A DNA stretch of 64,000 nt, taken from the NCBI RefSeq assembly GCF_005845215.1, contig NZ_SPHO01000010.1, positions 62,001 to 126,000 on the forward strand. Reading direction: 5' to 3'. Position 1 is the first letter of the stretch; each line of letters begins with the position of its first letter. This DNA is from Clostridium sp. 1001271st1 H5 (lineage in GTDB: Bacteria > Bacillota > Clostridia > Lachnospirales > Lachnospiraceae). The position numbers were made by a program, and so were the translations under genes. The notes beneath the pieces were generated by a model that was not told the DNA's origin, did not search any database, and saw nothing but the letters and a program-made list of their open reading frames with translations. Positions 51,080 through 60,466 of the stretch are shown here, piece after piece.

Positions 51080-51532
51080 TTAAAAATACTTCTTGCTTCC
51101 CCAAAGATTACTTTTCTTCAAATCCAGATACTCATTATAGGCCTTTTCCAGTATCTGCTTTTCATTGGAAAACTTCAGCAGATGGTATGCCTCGTAGAAT
51201 TTATAATACCCGGAATCCAGAAAGTATTCTTCCCGCTGTGGTTTGCTGTAATAGCTGTCGGCCATCATCAGATACCAGTGTACATCCTTTTCCACCACAT
51301 CCTGCGGGGTATTAAAGGAGTATTGGCTCTTGCCGATATACTTGATAATGGATGCACTGACACCAGTCTCCTCCTTCACTTCACGGAGGGCCGTCTCTTT
51401 ATACTCTTCGCCAGCTTCTACTGTTCCCTTAGGCAAAACCCATCCCTCATACTTGTTCTTGTAATTCTTATAAAGGACGAGGATTTTCCCTCGAAATATA
51501 ACCACACCGCCGCAGCTCGTTGCCTCAATCAT
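51080..51532 (-). CDS. Nudix hydrolase
   Basis: The ATG at 51530-51532 follows AGGAGGAATTGCA. The frame extends 31 codons further but without a ribosome site. The 150-residue product carries the Nudix box: Gly in GTVEAGEEYKETALREVKEETG, preceded by WVLPK. SCGGVVIFRGKILVLYKNY is the usual first strand. It would hydrolyse a nucleoside diphosphate linked to another group; similar proteins are often diadenosine polyphosphate or sugar-nucleotide hydrolases. No link with neighbouring operons is apparent. Confidence 0.88.
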   Translation of the reverse strand: MIEATSCGGVVIFRGKILVLYKNYKNKYEGWVLPKGTVEAGEEYKETALREVKEETGVSASIIKYIGKSQYSFNTPQDVVEKDVHWYLMMADSYYSKPQREEYFLDSGYYKFYEAYHLLKFSNEKQILEKAYNEYLDLKKSNLWGSKKYF

Positions 51533-51707
51533 TGCAATTCCTCCTGGTGTTGGTGTGAACCTGACGCGCCTGTACCGGATGCGTCCTGCATGTGCAGCAC
51601 GGCATTTATTGTCCCGGTTACGCAATCATAACTGGTCTTAGTATACAACTTTTGGAAAGGATATGCAAGGCTTATCTGCTATTTCAGGACTGGCAGGTAT
51701 TGGATTG

Positions 51708-54125
51708 TTACAGTCCGTTCATTCCCTTAAACACTTTCTCCGCAGTTATGGGCAGTTCCCGTATCCTCACGCCCACTGCATTGTAAACCGCATTGGCAAT
51801 GGCCGGGGACGGCGTGTTGATAACCACCTCGCCGATGGATTTTGCGCCAAAGGGACCTGTGGGCTCAAAACTGCTCTCAAACTCCACCTGGACCCTGCCC
51901 ACATCCAGACGGCTGGGCACCTTGTACTGCATGAAGGAATTCTCATGGACCTTTCCGTTCTTTGAATAGCTTACATCCTCGTACAGGGCCATGCCGATTC
52001 CCTGGACCAGTCCACCCTCTGTCTGAACCCTTGCCAGGTTCTCATTGAGAGGAGTTCCGCAGTCCACTGCGGCAGCAAATCTGATTAACTCCACCTGACC
52101 GGTTTCCAAATCCACCTCCACCTCGGCAGCTCCTGCCATAAAGGGCGGCGGGGATATGGGGGAGGAATGGGACTGGGTCACCTGAAGGGCATCCTCGTTG
52201 GCGCACTGCACCCTGTTTGCCAGGTCCTTTATGGTGATTTCCTTTGCAGCGCCGTCTTCCCCGCAGGACAGCTTATATACCCGCCTTCCGTCAAACTCCA
52301 GCTCCTCCTCATCTGCCTCCAGGTATTTGGCTGCCTTGCGGATAATCTTTTCCTTCAGAGCTTCACATGCCTTGACCACCGCTGTTCCGGTGAGGTAGGC
52401 GGTGCTGGAGGCATAGGAACCGGAATCATAAGGAGAAATGTCCGTATCAGCCCCAAATACCACAATATCATCCAGTTTACAGCCCAGACACTCGGCTGCC
52501 ACCTGGGCCAGGGTGGTATCACAGCCTGTTCCCATATCGGCCGCACCGATAATCAGGCTGTAAAAACCGTCGTCATTTATCTTGATGGTAGCGCCCGCCA
52601 CATCCACTCCGGATATGGAGGAACCCTGCATGGCCATGGCCAGTCCCACGCCCCGTACCTTTGAACCGCTCACCTGGCGTCTGGGGTATTTCTCATCCCA
52701 GCCTATCATGTTCCTGACCCTGGCAACGCACCGGTCCAGGGCACAGCTGACCGCTGTCTCGCCGTAATAGGCCGGCATAACATCGCCCTCCCTGACCATG
52801 TTAAGCTCCCTGAATTTCACCGGGTCCATACCCAGCTCAGCTGCCAGCTCGCTGACCGCTGATTCCACGGCAAAAATTCCCTGGGTAGCCCCGTACCCGC
52901 GGTAAGCTCCGGCCGACATCCGGTTGGTGTAGACCACGTCATAGCTGAACCGGAATGCCTCAGGCGTGTGATACAGCGGAATGGACTTGTGGCCGGACAG
53001 GCCAACGGTGGTTGGTCCGTGTTCCCCATAGGCCCCTGTGTTGGACAATGTATAGACATCCATGGCCTTCAGGATGCCGCTGCTGTCACATCCCAGCTTT
53101 ACCCGTACCTCCATCTCATGGCGGGGCGAGGATGCAATCTGGGACTCATAACGGCTGTAAATGATTTTGGCTGGCTTTCCTGTTATCCAGGTCACAATGG
53201 CCGGATATACCTCTGCCACAACGGTCTGTTTTGCCCCGAAACCGCCTCCGATTCTGGGCTTGATAACGCGAATCCTGGATTTGGGTATATCCAGGGCATG
53301 GGCCAGGATTCTTCTTGTATGAAACGGAATCTGGGTGGAAGCCACCACGTTCAGCCTTCCGTACACATCCAGGTGGGTGTACGCCCGGAAGGTTTCCATC
53401 ATGGCCTGCTGGTTGGCCTTGGTGTGGTACACCCGCTCTATTACATGGCTGCAGCCTGCAAACGCCTGTTCCAGGTCCCCGTGTCCCTCTGCGCCGGATG
53501 CACAGAGATTGCGTTTGTTGTCCGCTCCCACATCACAGAGGCATTTCCAGTCCTCCTCCGGATGCACCAGTATCGTTGCGTCCTTGGCGTCATGCATATC
53601 CAGTACCGGCTCCAGCACTTCATATTTTACACGTATGAGACGCATGGCATGGTCCACCGCAGCCTCATCCCTGCCTGCCACAATTGCCACTGCATCTCCT
53701 GCAAAACGCAGCCTGCGGTCCAGTATGAGCCGGTCATAGGGACTGGGCTCCGGATAGGTCTGCCCCGCCATGGTAAAACGGTTCCGGGGCACGTCCTTCC
53801 ATGTAAGGATACACTCGATGCCCGGTGTCTTGGCGGCCACGCCGCAGTCTATCTCCTTAACCAGGGCATGGGCATGGGGGCTTCTCAGTACCTTCACCAC
53901 CAGACAGTCCTTTAAAGCCAAATCGTCCGTGAACACCGGCTTGCCTGTCACCAGAGCCCTGGCATCCTTCTTGATGAAGGGGGCGCCTACCACACGGTAA
54001 TTCCTTCCGGCATATGTACCGTCCGTGCTGCCGCAAGTATTGCCTGCACTGCTGCATGTGCTGCCCCATGCACCGCATGTATGGCCCCATGTCCTGTCGG
54101 ATGTCTTATCGTCTGTATATCCCAT
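51708..54125 (-). CDS. xdhA: Xanthine dehydrogenase-family molybdenum-binding subunit
   Basis: I chose the ATG at 54123-54125 because AGGAGGTGTGAGCAG precedes it; the longer frame overlaps the Fe-S gene. The product has 805 residues. A short N-terminal stretch rich in Gly, Ser, Thr and Cys (GHTCGAWGSTCSSAGNTCG) precedes the conserved RVVGAPFIKKDARALVTGK. Molybdopterin-site motifs are PRIGGGFGAKQ, GAYRGYGATQG, GAADMGTGCDTTLAQ and the catalytic-Glu segment GPFGAKSIGE. It hydroxylates a purine or related heterocycle. It is the last gene of the three-subunit operon; the substrate (xanthine, nicotinate or other) is not certain. Confidence 0.9.
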   Translation of the reverse strand: MGYTDDKTSDRTWGHTCGAWGSTCSSAGNTCGSTDGTYAGRNYRVVGAPFIKKDARALVTGKPVFTDDLALKDCLVVKVLRSPHAHALVKEIDCGVAAKTPGIECILTWKDVPRNRFTMAGQTYPEPSPYDRLILDRRLRFAGDAVAIVAGRDEAAVDHAMRLIRVKYEVLEPVLDMHDAKDATILVHPEEDWKCLCDVGADNKRNLCASGAEGHGDLEQAFAGCSHVIERVYHTKANQQAMMETFRAYTHLDVYGRLNVVASTQIPFHTRRILAHALDIPKSRIRVIKPRIGGGFGAKQTVVAEVYPAIVTWITGKPAKIIYSRYESQIASSPRHEMEVRVKLGCDSSGILKAMDVYTLSNTGAYGEHGPTTVGLSGHKSIPLYHTPEAFRFSYDVVYTNRMSAGAYRGYGATQGIFAVESAVSELAAELGMDPVKFRELNMVREGDVMPAYYGETAVSCALDRCVARVRNMIGWDEKYPRRQVSGSKVRGVGLAMAMQGSSISGVDVAGATIKINDDGFYSLIIGAADMGTGCDTTLAQVAAECLGCKLDDIVVFGADTDISPYDSGSYASSTAYLTGTAVVKACEALKEKIIRKAAKYLEADEEELEFDGRRVYKLSCGEDGAAKEITIKDLANRVQCANEDALQVTQSHSSPISPPPFMAGAAEVEVDLETGQVELIRFAAAVDCGTPLNENLARVQTEGGLVQGIGMALYEDVSYSKNGKVHENSFMQYKVPSRLDVGRVQVEFESSFEPTGPFGAKSIGEVVINTPSPAIANAVYNAVGVRIRELPITAEKVFKGMNGL

Positions 54126-54129
54126 CTGC

Positions 54130-54588
54130 TCACACCTCCTGTTTTGATTCCAGATATTTCTTAACAGCCCGCAGCTGGGACATATATCCGCTGCAGCGGC
54201 ACAGGTTACCGGCCAGATACTCCTTGATGGCCTCTTCATCCGGGTTTTTAAGCTCCCGCTCCATGGCCAGCACATTCATGATAAAGCCAGGGCTGCAGAA
54301 TCCGCACTGCTCCCCGCCTTCCGCTGCCAGGAACATGCCGAACTCCTCCGCCTCTTTCTGGAGTCCTTCCAGGGTGGTGACATGGCGGCCGTCCGCCCTC
54401 ACAGCCAGGGTGGAACATGACAGCACCGGCTTTCCGTCCATCCATACGGTGCACAGGCCGCAGTTGGCTGTCTCGCAGCCCCGCTTCACGCTGTAGCAGC
54501 CCAGATTTCTCAGCAGGTCCAGTAAAATATCGTCCGGCTCTGCCTCTGCCTGTACATTTTTACCATTTAACCGAAACTCTATATTCAT
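54130..54588 (-). CDS. xdhC: Xanthine dehydrogenase-family 2Fe-2S subunit
   Basis: The 152-residue protein has an N-terminal plant-type 2Fe-2S site (GCETANCGLCTVW, later SCSTLA) and a C-terminal helical 2Fe-2S site (QCGFCSPGFIM and LAGNLCRCSGY). Electrons from the molybdenum centre pass through these to the FAD subunit. The start overlaps the stop of the FAD-subunit gene by four bases. Confidence 0.93.
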   Translation of the reverse strand: MNIEFRLNGKNVQAEAEPDDILLDLLRNLGCYSVKRGCETANCGLCTVWMDGKPVLSCSTLAVRADGRHVTTLEGLQKEAEEFGMFLAAEGGEQCGFCSPGFIMNVLAMERELKNPDEEAIKEYLAGNLCRCSGYMSQLRAVKKYLESKQEV

Positions 54589-55379
54589 ACTCTGCTTACA
54601 CTCCTTCCCGTCAGTCTCTCCATAAGGCGTCTTGTATACACAGCAGCCAGCTGGCGGCGGTATTGCCCGCTTGCCCTTGTATTGCTGCCGTAGGTAAAGG
54701 AATCGGCCGCCTCCCCGGCAAGCTGCGCCAGGCTGTCGTATCCGTCATCCTTGATTTTCACTACCCGTGCCCTTCCGGGTCTGGCACCCACTGCCACATA
54801 CCAGTCATTGCCCCACCGCGATACACAGCAGGCAATCACCGGAAAATCCGTTTCCGAATTCCTCTGGGTGGTGTAGGCTGCCTTTCTTCCGTCTTTCTTT
54901 ATGATAATACGCACCAGGATATCCCTGTCATCCCGGCGCACAGGCCGCTGGGCAAACTCTTCCAGGGGAACCACTCCCCCGTGATAAAGCTCCACATATG
55001 TATCCAGTGCCATCAGGCAGGTCAGAATGTCGGAAAAGCCAAAACGGCTGTATATGCTGCCTCCCACCGTGGCCAGGTTGCGCATCTGGACACCCACGAT
55101 ATGGCGTGTGCATTCCTTGAAAATGCCCCCGAAATACTGGCCAAGCCCCTGGTCTGTCTCCAGCTGGCGCAGGGTGCACATGGCTCCAATCCTGAATTCT
55201 TCCTTGGTTTCCTCGATTTTATCAAGTCCCAGGCCGGACAGGTCCACGATGGTACGCTTGGTCACATTGGTCATCTTAAGCCACACCATGCCTCCCACAA
55301 CCAGGCTGCTGCGCTTCTGGCATAATTCATATGCCTCGGACAGACTGTCCACTTTTACATAATCCTCTGCTCGGAACAC
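54585..55379 (-). CDS. xdhB: Xanthine dehydrogenase-family FAD-binding subunit
   Basis: The 264-residue protein starts at GTG (55377-55379), with AGGAGAATCTAC upstream. FAD_binding_5-type motifs are SSLVVGGMVWLKMTN (usual AGGTDLL-like loop) and MRNLATVGGSIYSRFGFSDILTCLMALDT. The C-terminal part contains a CO_deh_flav_C-like region. It accepts electrons from the Fe-S subunit and reduces NAD+ or another acceptor. It is the first gene of the operon xdhB-xdhC-xdhA. Confidence 0.9.
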   Translation of the reverse strand: MFRAEDYVKVDSLSEAYELCQKRSSLVVGGMVWLKMTNVTKRTIVDLSGLGLDKIEETKEEFRIGAMCTLRQLETDQGLGQYFGGIFKECTRHIVGVQMRNLATVGGSIYSRFGFSDILTCLMALDTYVELYHGGVVPLEEFAQRPVRRDDRDILVRIIIKKDGRKAAYTTQRNSETDFPVIACCVSRWGNDWYVAVGARPGRARVVKIKDDGYDSLAQLAGEAADSFTYGSNTRASGQYRRQLAAVYTRRLMERLTGRSVSRV

Positions 55380-55420
55380 GTAGATTCTCCTCTCTTCTCA
55401 AACGCGCGAATACACGCCTT

Positions 55421-55465
55421 AAAATAAAACAAACAGGGAGATTATAACATGAAATCTCCCTGTTT
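55421..55465 (-). terminator. Strong intrinsic terminator after the YjiH-type gene
   Basis: A perfect 13-bp stem (AAACAGGGAGATT at 55431-55443, AATCTCCCTGTTT at 55453-55465) with a 9-base loop is followed on the minus strand by GTTTTATTTT. It ends the ureohydrolase-YjiH transcript before the xdh operon. It may also work in the plus direction (TTTTC follows). Confidence 0.85.
55441..55449 (-). promoter_or_regulatory. Possible extended -10 promoter of the xdh operon inside the terminator
   Basis: On the minus strand TGTTATAAT is a perfect extended -10 element and lies in the terminator loop. No good -35 box is found. Transcription would start near 55434, about 55 bases before the xdhB start. 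This is the only promoter-like sequence I see in the gap. Confidence 0.35.
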
Positions 55466-55485
55466 TCTACAAATAGCGTTATTCT

Positions 55486-56922
55486 TTAAAATAATAGGTG
55501 CATGAACAGTGCACTGATTGGTATTGCCACAATGGTCCGCTCAAAGAAACAGATAATCAGTTCCTTCAGTGATACGGGTATCTTGGTAGAAAGCATGACC
55601 ACAATGGTTTCAGAGAAGAAGATAATCTGTACCATGGATACGGTGACCACCATGTATCTGGCTCCCACGGCTAGGGTACCGACCTTATCGGCAATCATCA
55701 GCACAGGCAGAAACATTTCCGCAATTCCGACCGGAAGGGACGGCGCAATCTCAGCCGCGTCCGGTACCTGTAAAAGGACCAGAAGAGGTTCAAATAATTT
55801 GCCAATCCAGTTAAATACCGGTGTGTAGGTGGCAATAAGCATTGCTATGATTCCAACGGCTGTCAGCAGTGAAATCACCTTTGGCAGCACATAACAGCTG
55901 TCCAGAAGGCTGGACCGTATTTCCTTAAAAAGATTGGGTGCAGTGGCTGCTTTCTTGACTGCCCTGGATGCGCCTGTCTTAAGCACAGCCCTGGCCGGCA
56001 CACGTTCCGCCTCAATCTCCTCCTTTGTCTGCTGATGACCGTCTGTAAACACAGAGGCTTTGCGGGACAGGGGAGGAATCCTGGCCATGAAAAAGCTGAC
56101 CAGAAGTGTTATCAGAAGCGCTATGAAATATATGGGCAGAAAATATTCCGAAAGGTCCGCTGTCTCAATTACCTTATAGGCAAATCCCACGCTGACCGCA
56201 CTGAATCCCGTGGCGATAAGAGCTGCTTCCTTTTTCGTATAGATTCCCCTCTGGTAAAGCTTGCTGGTAATCAGCACCCCTACCGAGGCAGAGCTGACAA
56301 AGGACGCAATGGCGTTGACAGCGCTCCTGCCGGGAATCTTAAACACAGGCCGCATCAACGGCTCCATCAGGCTGCCGATAAAATCCACGATTCCGTAATT
56401 CAGCAGAAAGGGCATGAATACGGCGCTGACCGGAATAATCCAGGCCACGTCCATGGCAATGGAGTATACGGTTTCCCCTATGCCGGGACTGACGATGGCC
56501 TCCGGTCCCCCAAAGGACGGAAACGTGTAGTGCAGTACCAGAATCAGGGCAAATATACTTCCCAGCATATAAAACAGCGGATGCAGCACCGAATCCTCCT
56601 GATAATACCGGTAAACAGCTGAATTCCTGTTTTTACAGAAATACTTCCCGTATACGCTGGCCAGGCCGTTGCCCATGATGATAAGTCCGCCCATCCACAT
56701 CCCTGCAAGGCCCAGGCCAGCCTTGATGTTCTTATATATGATGCCGAATGTGACATCTGTACTTCCCTTTACCGTAACCGGGACAAAAAAGATGATGACT
56801 GCAATCAAGGTGAAAATAACTGCTTTTACTATCCCGCTCTTCCACTGATTCCGGGTAAGCACCAGTGCGTCTAATACCGAGTTGTCATTCAGGTTCCCGT
56901 TCACATTATTGTCATTTTCCAT
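55486..56922 (-). CDS. YjiH-type nucleoside-recognition (Gate) membrane protein
   Basis: The 478-residue membrane protein has about ten helices. It includes Gate-type segments such as VSPGIGETVYSIAMDVAWIIPVSAVFMPFLL, SAVNAIASFVSSASVGVLITSKLY and a C-terminal VPDAAEIAPSLPVGIAEMFLPVLM. YjiH-like proteins are probable transporters of small nitrogenous molecules, of unproven specificity. The gene follows the ureohydrolase gene by 25 bases, so the protein may import its substrate or export its product. It is followed by the strong terminator at 55421-55465. Confidence 0.82.
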   Translation of the reverse strand: MENDNNVNGNLNDNSVLDALVLTRNQWKSGIVKAVIFTLIAVIIFFVPVTVKGSTDVTFGIIYKNIKAGLGLAGMWMGGLIIMGNGLASVYGKYFCKNRNSAVYRYYQEDSVLHPLFYMLGSIFALILVLHYTFPSFGGPEAIVSPGIGETVYSIAMDVAWIIPVSAVFMPFLLNYGIVDFIGSLMEPLMRPVFKIPGRSAVNAIASFVSSASVGVLITSKLYQRGIYTKKEAALIATGFSAVSVGFAYKVIETADLSEYFLPIYFIALLITLLVSFFMARIPPLSRKASVFTDGHQQTKEEIEAERVPARAVLKTGASRAVKKAATAPNLFKEIRSSLLDSCYVLPKVISLLTAVGIIAMLIATYTPVFNWIGKLFEPLLVLLQVPDAAEIAPSLPVGIAEMFLPVLMIADKVGTLAVGARYMVVTVSMVQIIFFSETIVVMLSTKIPVSLKELIICFFERTIVAIPISALFMHLLF

Positions 56923-56947
56923 GCCTTATCCTCCATTGCAGCTGCCG

Positions 56948-57898
56948 CTATTTCTCTTTTTTCTTCACTGCCAGGATAGACAGGTATTCAAATACAATGT
57001 TGGCTGCCAGATAAGCGGTTATCTCACCGTGGTCATATGCGGGCAGCACCTCCACAAGGTCAAATCCCACAAAGTTCAGGTCCTTGATTTTGCGTACCAG
57101 CTCCAGGGCTTCCAGGGAAGTAAAGCCTCCCACCTCCGGCGTGCCGGTTCCCGGCGCATAGGCGGGGTCCACAAAATCAATGTCAAAGGTCAGGAAGCAG
57201 GGCTTATCTCCCACCCGCTCCAGTATGGTCTTAATCAGCGTCTCCAGTCCCATCTCCCTTACCTTGTGGGCCGGAATCAGTTTCATTCCAAGCTCCGCCG
57301 CCATCTTATGCTCATCCGGGTCATACAGGGAGCCGCGCATTCCCACCTGGATGGAATGGGACGCATCAATGAGATTTTCTTCCAAAGCCCTGCGGAACGG
57401 TGTGCCGTGGTTATATTTCTGTCCAAATACCTCGTCGCATAAATCGGAATGGGAGTCAAAATGTACCAGGGCAACGGGACCGTACTTTTTTGCAACCGCA
57501 CGAAGCTCTGCCAGTGTGATGGAGTGGTCGCCTCCCAGTACGATGGGACATGCATTTTCCTTCAGAATGTTGGCAACCCCTTCCTCAATTGCCTGGTAGG
57601 TGGGATGGATATAACCGGGAGTAACATTGAAATCGCCTATGTCTCCGCCCTTTAATCCGTCCATGATGTTTACCTGCATGATTACATTGTTGGGCTTCAT
57701 CATGGCTGAAATATTTCTGATTGCATTTGGACCAAAGCGTGAACCGGAGCGGAAGGAGCTGGCCGTGTCAAAGGGCGCGCCTGCAATGGCGAAATCAAGG
57801 CCCTCTGCGGAGTCCACTTTCTGCATTCTCATAAATGTTCCCATATTACAAAATCTTGGTGAAGATAAGGCACTTGCTGGCTGTTTAATTTCTGACAT
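56948..57898 (-). CDS. Ureohydrolase, agmatinase/guanidinobutyrase-like
   Basis: The ATG at 57896-57898 follows GGAGGATTACATA. The product has 316 residues and all metal-binding motifs of the arginase superfamily: VLGGDHSITL, LVHFDSHSDLCDE (DxHxD) and FLTFDIDFVDPAYAPGTGTPEVGG. The two Mn2+ ions would activate water to split urea from a guanidino compound. PGTGTPEVGG is usual for agmatinase and guanidinobutyrase rather than arginase. It forms an operon with the YjiH-type gene and faces a divergent LysR regulator, which probably controls it. Confidence 0.9.
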   Translation of the reverse strand: MSEIKQPASALSSPRFCNMGTFMRMQKVDSAEGLDFAIAGAPFDTASSFRSGSRFGPNAIRNISAMMKPNNVIMQVNIMDGLKGGDIGDFNVTPGYIHPTYQAIEEGVANILKENACPIVLGGDHSITLAELRAVAKKYGPVALVHFDSHSDLCDEVFGQKYNHGTPFRRALEENLIDASHSIQVGMRGSLYDPDEHKMAAELGMKLIPAHKVREMGLETLIKTILERVGDKPCFLTFDIDFVDPAYAPGTGTPEVGGFTSLEALELVRKIKDLNFVGFDLVEVLPAYDHGEITAYLAANIVFEYLSILAVKKKEK

Positions 57899-58033
57899 TA
57901 TGTAATCCTCCATATTATTTAACTGTATTCAATTTGATTCGTGCGCACTTTTGGTTCTACTGGACTTATTGTCGGCAATTTTTCCGTTAACAACAGCATA
58001 CCATCCGCAAGGCCTTCTGTGTTATATTAATAC

Positions 58034-58062
58034 TTGATATGTTATATGGAAAATCATATAAT
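58034..58062 (+). promoter_or_regulatory. LysR gene promoter with overlapping dyad operator
   Basis: TTGATA (58034-58039) and TATAAT (58057-58062) are spaced 17 bases. The dyad TATATGGAAAATCATATA (58043-58060) fills the spacer and touches the -10 box, a usual place for LysR autorepression. On the opposite strand a weaker TTTCCA-17-TAATAT could serve the ureohydrolase operon from the same region. Confidence 0.65.
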
Positions 58063-58109
58063 TAGATAGGGACTATATAAGACTGGCAAGTACGACAGAG
58101 GGGTTATCT

Positions 58110-59024
58110 ATGGATATCAAATACTTTGAATATGTAATTCAAATTGTGGAATGCGGTTCCATTAATAAGGCTGCCCAGAACCTGCAGATGCTGCAGCCAA
58201 ACTTAAGCGTATGCATCAAGAACCTGGAGCAGGAGCTGGGATTTCCCATCTTCTGCCGGCAGCACAGCGGCATACGCCTCACCAATGAGGGGGAGCTGTT
58301 CCTTAAATCAGCCAGGAAGATTGCCACTGAACTGGAGACTATCCACAATATTCCGTCCATGTTCAGCCACAAGGACAACCTTTCCATTTCCTGCACCTAT
58401 TCATTTGACTTCATGAATCATTTTCTTAAATTCAAGAAAAAGAAACCGCCCACTGCCTGCGAGGATTCATTTAAGGAAACAGGCCTTATCCAGACCATAC
58501 GGGACGTGGTGGAGCAGCGGTACCGCATGTCCTTGTTCTACTGCTTTGACACGGTCAGCGACACCTACTATGCCCTTGCCAAAAAGCATAATCTGAAGCT
58601 GATTCCCATTGCCCGCAACCGTCCCCTGATTCTTCTGGCATCAAAAAAGAATCCCCTTTCACGAAAGAAGGAGATTCCTTTTGACAGCATAACTGACTAT
58701 AAATTCATCATGTATGAAAATTTCAAATTTGATGAATGGCTGAAGATACTGAATTTTAAAAATGACAATACTATCCTATATGTGTTTGACCGGGGCGGCC
58801 TCATCGATGCCATCCGCCAGAGCCGGTATGTCACCGTGATGATGAAACGCTTTACCGATACATACAGCGAGGACTGTGTGGAGATTCCCATTGTGGACGC
58901 TCCCTTTGGCATGAACGCCTACTGCCTGCATCACGCCTCCTACACCATGAATCCCCGGGAAAAACAGTTCATCCGGGAGCTAAAGGAGCTGTTTGCTGAA
59001 AACCCGGCTCACCGGCCCATATAA
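58110..59024 (+). CDS. LysR-family transcriptional regulator
   Basis: The 304-residue protein has a typical LysR N-terminal HTH: MDIKYFEYVIQIVECGSINK, AAQNLQMLQPNLSVCIKNLE and RLTNEGELFLKSARKI. The effector domain (about 90-295) has the usual two-lobe pattern but is diverged. AGAGGGGTTATCT precedes the ATG. The gene is divergent from the ureohydrolase-YjiH operon, its probable target. Its 3' end overlaps the convergent penicillin-binding protein gene by 16 bases. Confidence 0.9.
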   Translation: MDIKYFEYVIQIVECGSINKAAQNLQMLQPNLSVCIKNLEQELGFPIFCRQHSGIRLTNEGELFLKSARKIATELETIHNIPSMFSHKDNLSISCTYSFDFMNHFLKFKKKKPPTACEDSFKETGLIQTIRDVVEQRYRMSLFYCFDTVSDTYYALAKKHNLKLIPIARNRPLILLASKKNPLSRKKEIPFDSITDYKFIMYENFKFDEWLKILNFKNDNTILYVFDRGGLIDAIRQSRYVTVMMKRFTDTYSEDCVEIPIVDAPFGMNAYCLHHASYTMNPREKQFIRELKELFAENPAHRPI

Positions 59025-60466
59025 ATATCAAAGAGCTGTCTGGCTATGGGGGCAGCCGCCTTTCCGCCGCTGCCTCCCTCCTCCACCAGAACCGTCACCA
59101 CAAGGCGGGGAGCTTCCGCCGGCGCAAAACCGGTGAACCATGCGTGGGTTTCTTTTCCTGTCTCAAACTCCGCGGACCCTGTCTTGGCCGCCACTGTATA
59201 GGCATCTGTGCGCACAGCCGAACCAGTCCCCCCGGTAACAACGGCCCGCATAAGCTCTGCAAGCCCTGCCGCTTCCTCTGCGCTCATAAGGTTTCCGTAT
59301 GCAGCAGGCATGAACTTCTTTATGGTTTCATCCCCTGCGCTGACAACAGAGTCCAGGAAATAAGGCTTCATCAGTGTGCCGCCGTTGGCAATGGCAGCTG
59401 TGAGCATTGCATTGTGCAGAGGCGTAATCTGGGTGGTGCCCTGCCCGATGGAGGTCTGCAGGATTTCCCATGTGCCGGCTCCTGGTTTCATGTTATAGGT
59501 GCTCTCCTTATAGGGAATCCCGCTTAAGGGCAGGGAACCGTTAAAGAGAAGCTCCCCTGCCGTGGTGTTCCATTTTCCCAGGTCCATCTCCAGGCCCAGG
59601 CTGGCAAATGCACCATTGCAGGAATTGGCAAAGGCCTGGGTGAAATCCTGATGGCCATGGGCCGTGCCGTGATAGCATTTAATCCTGTATTCCCCGTTCT
59701 CATACACGCCGCCGCAGTCAAACTGGTAATTCTTATAATCCGCGGGGTGTTCCCGCATATATTCCAGTGCAGTCACTATCTTAAAGGTGGAGCCAGGGGG
59801 GTAGAGTCCCTGGGTGGCCCGGTTTAAGAGCTGGCCCTCCTTATTATCCTCCGCAGTCAGAGCATCCCAGTCCCCCTGCAGGCTGTTGGGGTCATAGCCG
59901 GGTTTGGACACCATGGCCAGTATCTTGCCGGTATCCGGCTCCATGGCAATGACCACGCCCTTCCTGGCCCCCAGCGCGGCATAGGCCGCCTGCTGGAGTT
60001 CCGTATCCAGGGTGGTGTATACATCGTCTCCCGGATTTTTATTGCCGGTCAGTTCGTTTCCCACCTGCTCCGCCAGATTCACATGGGAAGTCAGCAGGTA
60101 GAAATTAGCCAGGGCCTCGATGCCTGTCTTGCCTTTGGTGGAATAGCCCACCGCATGGTCGAACATATCTCCGAAGGGATATACCCTTGTCTCGTTTCCC
60201 TCCCCGTCTGTCTGGGTCAGAGCCAGCACCGTGCCGTCCGAGGCCAGAATCCGGCCCCGCACAATACGGTCTGAAAAGCTGTCCAGCCTTGCATTGTAGG
60301 AGTTGTTGATTACCTCCTCGCTCTTCACCTGGAGGAAATACCCCAGATAGGCTGCCAGCCCCAGGAACAGGGCCACCACCACATAGGTGATGCCCAGGAT
60401 GTTCCGGTTGGATTTCGGGTTGGCCTTTGAGGACGGCTTTGGGCCGGTATCTTCCTTCCGAATCAT
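59009..60466 (-). CDS. Class B penicillin-binding protein (PbpA/PBP2-like)
   Basis: The 485-residue protein has an N-terminal membrane helix (about 27-47), a dimerisation-type region with SFSDRIVRGRILASDGTVLA, and a transpeptidase domain. The serine motif is PPGSTFKIVTALEY (SxxK), the second motif NSCNGAF (SxN) and the third AAKTGSAEF (KTG). It cross-links peptidoglycan together with the FtsW/RodA-type protein whose gene precedes it. The start overlaps the stop of that gene by four bases. Confidence 0.93.
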   Translation of the reverse strand: MIRKEDTGPKPSSKANPKSNRNILGITYVVVALFLGLAAYLGYFLQVKSEEVINNSYNARLDSFSDRIVRGRILASDGTVLALTQTDGEGNETRVYPFGDMFDHAVGYSTKGKTGIEALANFYLLTSHVNLAEQVGNELTGNKNPGDDVYTTLDTELQQAAYAALGARKGVVIAMEPDTGKILAMVSKPGYDPNSLQGDWDALTAEDNKEGQLLNRATQGLYPPGSTFKIVTALEYMREHPADYKNYQFDCGGVYENGEYRIKCYHGTAHGHQDFTQAFANSCNGAFASLGLEMDLGKWNTTAGELLFNGSLPLSGIPYKESTYNMKPGAGTWEILQTSIGQGTTQITPLHNAMLTAAIANGGTLMKPYFLDSVVSAGDETIKKFMPAAYGNLMSAEEAAGLAELMRAVVTGGTGSAVRTDAYTVAAKTGSAEFETGKETHAWFTGFAPAEAPRLVVTVLVEEGGSGGKAAAPIARQLFDIYMGR

